DNA of 64,000 bases. It comes from Sulfuritalea sp. (GTDB lineage: Bacteria > Pseudomonadota > Gammaproteobacteria > Burkholderiales > Rhodocyclaceae). The first letter of the stretch is position 1. Every line of letters starts with the position of its first letter. Made by a program: the position numbers and the translations under genes. The stretch spans positions 1 to 64,000 of the forward strand of contig JALHPU010000017.1 of NCBI GenBank assembly GCA_022842325.1, written 5' to 3'. Below, one piece after another: positions 61,112 through 64,000 of this stretch. The notes under the pieces were generated by a model that was given only the letters and a program-made list of their open reading frames with translations, was not told the DNA's origin and searched no databases.

Positions 61112-62575
61112 CTAATTCAGGTAATCCAGCCGCAAGCGCTGCTGCAGGGTCCGCGCCTGACGAAAGGCTTCCTTGAGGATCTGCCGGTCGAGCTTGTGCA
61201 ACCGGTCCGGATTGAGCCGGTTGGCGGCCGCGGGAAATTCGCCGGATACCTGGTTCTGCAGCCGTAGTCGCTGGATCTGGTAGAAGGCCGCCGCCATCGC
61301 CGCCGCCTCCTCGACCGGCATGCCCAGGGCCTGGCGCACGCCGCGCAGACGCTCGACGGTGTTGGTGTGGGGAATTCCGTGCGCCAGCGAGAATATTCTG
61401 ACGGCATCGACGAAGACGCGGATGCCCTGGCCCTTGAGATCGATGGTATGTGGAAATTCCTTGCCGCCACCGGTGCGAAATTCGCGCCACCAGGACAGCG
61501 GCGGCGTCTGTTCGAGCGCATTGACGGTCATCGCCCGCACGAATGCGGTGTTGCCCTTGCAGCGTTGGAGCAGCCAGCGCTGCAATTCGGTGACCAGTTC
61601 CTCGCGGCCGTAAAGCGGGCGGAAATCGAAAAATATACTGGCATTGAGCAGCGCCTTTGGCTCCGGCACCGAGATCCAGCTGTTGAATTGTCGCTTCCAT
61701 TCCTCCTGCGAGAGACACCAGGCCGGGTTGCTGGCCATGACCTGGCCGGTGCAGAGCGAAAATCCGCAGCTGTCGAGCGCCGTAGTGACCGCCTCGGCGA
61801 AGGGCAGGAACTGCTGCCGCAAATCTTCCGCCTCGGCAGCCGAGGCGGCGGCGAAGATGATGCCGTTGTCCTGATCGGTGACCAGGGTCTGCTCGAGTCG
61901 CCCTTCTGAACCGAACACGATCCAGCACCATGGCACATAGGGCAGCTCGAAGCGGGCTTCGACCAGGTCGATGACCTGCAGCGCGATCAGGTCGTTGAGC
62001 GCCGATATCCATTCGCACAGGACCTCGGCGCCGCTGCCCTCGGCCAGGCGGCGGGCCGCAAAGCGGCGCACGGCGGCCGTCTGCGCCGCGAGTTCGTCAA
62101 TGCTGCGCGCCGCCAGGATGGCATTGGCCAGGCTCGCCGAATCGGCTGCCTGCATGCCGTACAGATCGCCCTGCGAGACGACGTTGAACAGCTGCCCGTC
62201 GGCCCCGGTCAGGATCAAATGGCGCATGCCGCGGCGGAACATCAGCACGGTGGCCTGATGCACCGTGGCTTCGGCCGAGAGGCTGGCCAGCCCGCCGGTC
62301 ATCACACCGGCGATCGGCCCGGCCAGGTCGCAGTCCTCATTGACGATGCAGCGCAGCGCGTCGCGCAGGGTGACGATGCCCAGCGGCACCGAGCTCACGC
62401 CATCGACAATGACGGCGGCCTCGGCATCGCGTGAATCGATGGCACGCAGCGCGTCGCGCACCGAGAGCGCCGGATCCAGCACCACCGGCGACGCCAGCGG
62501 CAGGTTGCACAGCGTCGTATTGAGATTGATCGGCGCCGCGTCGAGCAGGTGCGACTCAGTATTTGATGCGGGCAT
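61112..62575 (-). CDS. CBS-domain DUF294 nucleotidyltransferase-like protein
   Basis: A 487-aa protein. Residues about 20-140 hold two CBS modules (VVLDPALSVRDALRAIDSRDAEAAVIVDG, ATVHQATVLMFRRGMRHLILTG). The middle has the nucleotidyltransferase site FGSEGRLEQTLVTDQDNGIIF (DUF294, with the GSxGRxE and TDxDN motifs), and the C-terminal helical domain follows (DUF294_C). It resembles a GlnD-type nucleotidyltransferase domain. ATG 62575 overlaps the upstream exonuclease stop by 20 bases. In Pseudomonas a similar pair lies beside the acetate permease; the flank is outside this window. Confidence 0.88.
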   Translation of the reverse strand: MPASNTESHLLDAAPINLNTTLCNLPLASPVVLDPALSVRDALRAIDSRDAEAAVIVDGVSSVPLGIVTLRDALRCIVNEDCDLAGPIAGVMTGGLASLSAEATVHQATVLMFRRGMRHLILTGADGQLFNVVSQGDLYGMQAADSASLANAILAARSIDELAAQTAAVRRFAARRLAEGSGAEVLCEWISALNDLIALQVIDLVEARFELPYVPWCWIVFGSEGRLEQTLVTDQDNGIIFAAASAAEAEDLRQQFLPFAEAVTTALDSCGFSLCTGQVMASNPAWCLSQEEWKRQFNSWISVPEPKALLNASIFFDFRPLYGREELVTELQRWLLQRCKGNTAFVRAMTVNALEQTPPLSWWREFRTGGGKEFPHTIDLKGQGIRVFVDAVRIFSLAHGIPHTNTVERLRGVRQALGMPVEEAAAMAAAFYQIQRLRLQNQVSGEFPAAANRLNPDRLHKLDRQILKEAFRQARTLQQRLRLDYLN

Positions 62576-64000
62576 GGTAAGTCTTCTCGCTGGCCTCGCG
62601 CGCCTCGCCCAGGGTACGGATGCCCTTTTCGGCCAGCAGCGGCAGCATCTTGAGGAACACTTCGGCCGTGACGATGGCATCGCCGACCGCGGTGTGGCGA
62701 CCCATCACCGATACCCCGAGGCGTTCGGCGATGGCTTCCAGGCGATGCGTTTCCTGCGCCGGGAACAGCACCGCCGAGAGCAAAAAGGTATCCAGCACCG
62801 GGCGATCGAAGCGAATGCCGGTGGTGGCTTCCTTCAACTCGAGAAAACGCATGTCGAAGGCGGCGTTGTGCGCCACAAGTACCGTATCGGCAACGAAGGC
62901 GCGAAAGATCGGCAGCACCCGCGCGATCGGCGGCTGGCCGGCGAGCATTTCCGCCGTGATGCCGTGGATCTTCACCGATTGTGCCGGCAGGCTGCGCTGC
63001 GGATCGATCAGCTGTTCGTAGCTCTCGTGCCGCAATAGACGTCGATTGACGATACGTACCGCACCGATCTGGATGATCTCGTCGCCCGCGGAGGGTTCGA
63101 GGCCGGTGGTCTCGGTATCGAACACGGTGTAGGCGAGCTGCGCCAGCAGGCGGTCGTCCAGCGCGAGGTCCGTGTCTTCCCCCTTGAACAGGTCGAAGTC
63201 GTAGAACTCGGGCCGGCTGTCCACCGTCGCCGCACCCACCTTGGCGAGTACGGCATCCTGGGCGCTGATGGCGGGCAGCAGGAAGCGGAAGAAGGCCCGA
63301 TAGGATGCGTGGTCGCGCTGGAACCACACCTCGCCGCCGTTGCGCTCGACGATGTCGCGCACCGCCAGCGGCGATGTTTCCCCCGCCACGGTCATCGCAT
63401 CGAGCTCCCACTGCATCACGGTCTCGGTGCTCATGAAGACACCGGACCAGATCAGGTCGATATGCGCCATCGCGCCGTCGCGGCTCAGGCGCAGCTTGAT
63501 GTCGCGGATCTGGTATTCGTCGCGCAGGCGCGCGGAAAAATATGTCATCGCCTGCAGCATCGAAAAGCCGTCGACCTTGATCCATACCTCGGCGTCGACA
63601 TCCTCGATGCTCACCTGCAGGGCACAGCGATCGACGATGCGGCGGCGGGCCGCCATCAGCAAATCCGAGCCCAGCATTTCTTCCAGCGGCCAGCGCGACT
63701 TGAGTACGGCGGCATACTTGCGCGCCGCACCCTCGACGCGCGTGGCAAGGCCGGCGGCTTCGTCGCGGACCACGGCGAGAAAGCGCTGATGATCCTCCGC
63801 GCTCATGTCGGTGTAATCGTAGAGCGTCTCCGCCGCCGCGCGCAGGTTGCCCACCGGACCGCGACTGCTCTCGGTGAGATCCTGCAGCAACTGGTCGCGC
63901 ATGGATTCGCTGTCGAAAGTCTCGGTCATGTCCTCGATCATCGTCATGTAGCCGGACAGCCCGCGCACCGTTTCTGCCGCCGCCCCTGTCCCGGTGCCTG
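62556..64000 (-). CDS. Pseudo-kinase and DEDDh exonuclease fusion (5' end missing)
   Basis: The frame runs off the window; 481 residues are seen. The first part resembles a histidine-kinase core (LLQDLTESSRGPVGNLRAAAETL, later VRDIVERNGGEVWFQRDHASYRAFFRFLLP), but the phosphoacceptor His of the H-box is replaced. Residues about 290-465 are a DnaQ-type 3'-5' exonuclease: FDTETTGLEP (ExoI), VAHNAAFDMRFL (ExoII), RHTAVGDA (ExoIII), all acidic residues and His present. The stop overlaps the DUF294 start, so they are coupled. The N-terminus probably holds membrane and HAMP segments, not visible. Confidence 0.85.
   Translation of the reverse strand, partial: GTGTGAAAETVRGLSGYMTMIEDMTETFDSESMRDQLLQDLTESSRGPVGNLRAAAETLYDYTDMSAEDHQRFLAVVRDEAAGLATRVEGAARKYAAVLKSRWPLEEMLGSDLLMAARRRIVDRCALQVSIEDVDAEVWIKVDGFSMLQAMTYFSARLRDEYQIRDIKLRLSRDGAMAHIDLIWSGVFMSTETVMQWELDAMTVAGETSPLAVRDIVERNGGEVWFQRDHASYRAFFRFLLPAISAQDAVLAKVGAATVDSRPEFYDFDLFKGEDTDLALDDRLLAQLAYTVFDTETTGLEPSAGDEIIQIGAVRIVNRRLLRHESYEQLIDPQRSLPAQSVKIHGITAEMLAGQPPIARVLPIFRAFVADTVLVAHNAAFDMRFLELKEATTGIRFDRPVLDTFLLSAVLFPAQETHRLEAIAERLGVSVMGRHTAVGDAIVTAEVFLKMLPLLAEKGIRTLGEAREASEKTYHARIKY

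Overview
The window is about 64 kb of GC-rich, densely packed chromosome that looks like a betaproteobacterium of the Rhodocyclales/Sterolibacteriaceae-Sulfuritalea type. This is inferred from gene order (ispA-dxs-folE2, rpsP-rimM-trmD-rplS, yajC-secD-secF behind queA-tgt, pepA-holC), from beta-type IlvB sequence and from a Sox thiosulfate-oxidation cluster. Most of it is housekeeping. No IS element, integrase, phage gene or CRISPR array was seen.

Layout. 0-4.2 kb: end of an unknown gene, a palindrome cluster, an acetolactate-synthase-like ThDP enzyme, a DMT exporter and a Rieske oxygenase. 4.3-8.3 kb: xseB-ispA-dxs-folE2. 8.4-11.3 kb: pyrF, then rpsP-rimM-trmD-rplS. 11.3-14.7 kb: an unknown 504-aa protein, YihY, WrbA and DUF2069. 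14.7-20.7 kb, all on the minus strand: ilvB-ilvN-ilvC, pssA and leuA, with a small membrane-peptide ORF ahead of leuA. 20.8-24.9 kb: an ECF-like sigma factor with an apparent CTG start, DUF3619, DUF3106, RDD, and lptF-lptG. 25-30.4 kb: pepA-holC, GST, purB, DUF2322 and cytochrome c'. 30.5-37.6 kb, minus strand: queA-tgt-yajC-secD-secF-cytochrome b561, a Crp-like regulator and tRNA-Leu(CAA). 37.8-44.7 kb: kup, then soxYZAX, soxB and a DsrE-like lipoprotein. 44.9-48.4 kb: a MacA/MacB-type exporter. 48.5-53 kb: CYTH-CHAD, SixA, MarR, an arylformamidase-like hydrolase and an AsmA-like protein. 53-57.6 kb: a RhlE-type helicase and an Mla-type lipid transporter (E-F-D). 57.6-60.2 kb: FAH-family hydrolase and FGGY kinase. 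60.3-64 kb: an XRE-2TM protein, a CBS-DUF294 protein and a pseudo-kinase/exonuclease fusion that runs off the edge.

How the genes work together: ilvBNC plus leuA make branched-chain amino acids. xseB-ispA-dxs-folE2 mixes isoprenoid, folate and repair functions. SoxYZAXB without SoxCD in view suggests thiosulfate oxidation with sulfur storage or another sulfane-sulfur route. SecDF-YajC, LptFG and MlaEFD serve the envelope.

Most unusual signals: a 22-bp motif (AGTCGGCG YY GGCG NN ACGSCG) occurs seven times, in both orientations, inside five genes and two gaps. A repeat sits between a strong ribosome site and the FAH gene and forms a 28-codon leader ORF coupled by ATGA overlap. A hairpin covers the ilvB ribosome site. 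A sigma-factor start is placed at CTG. A 33-codon membrane peptide has a promoter that predicts leaderless mRNA. A helical LTxxQ-like insert lies inside the MacA-like adaptor.
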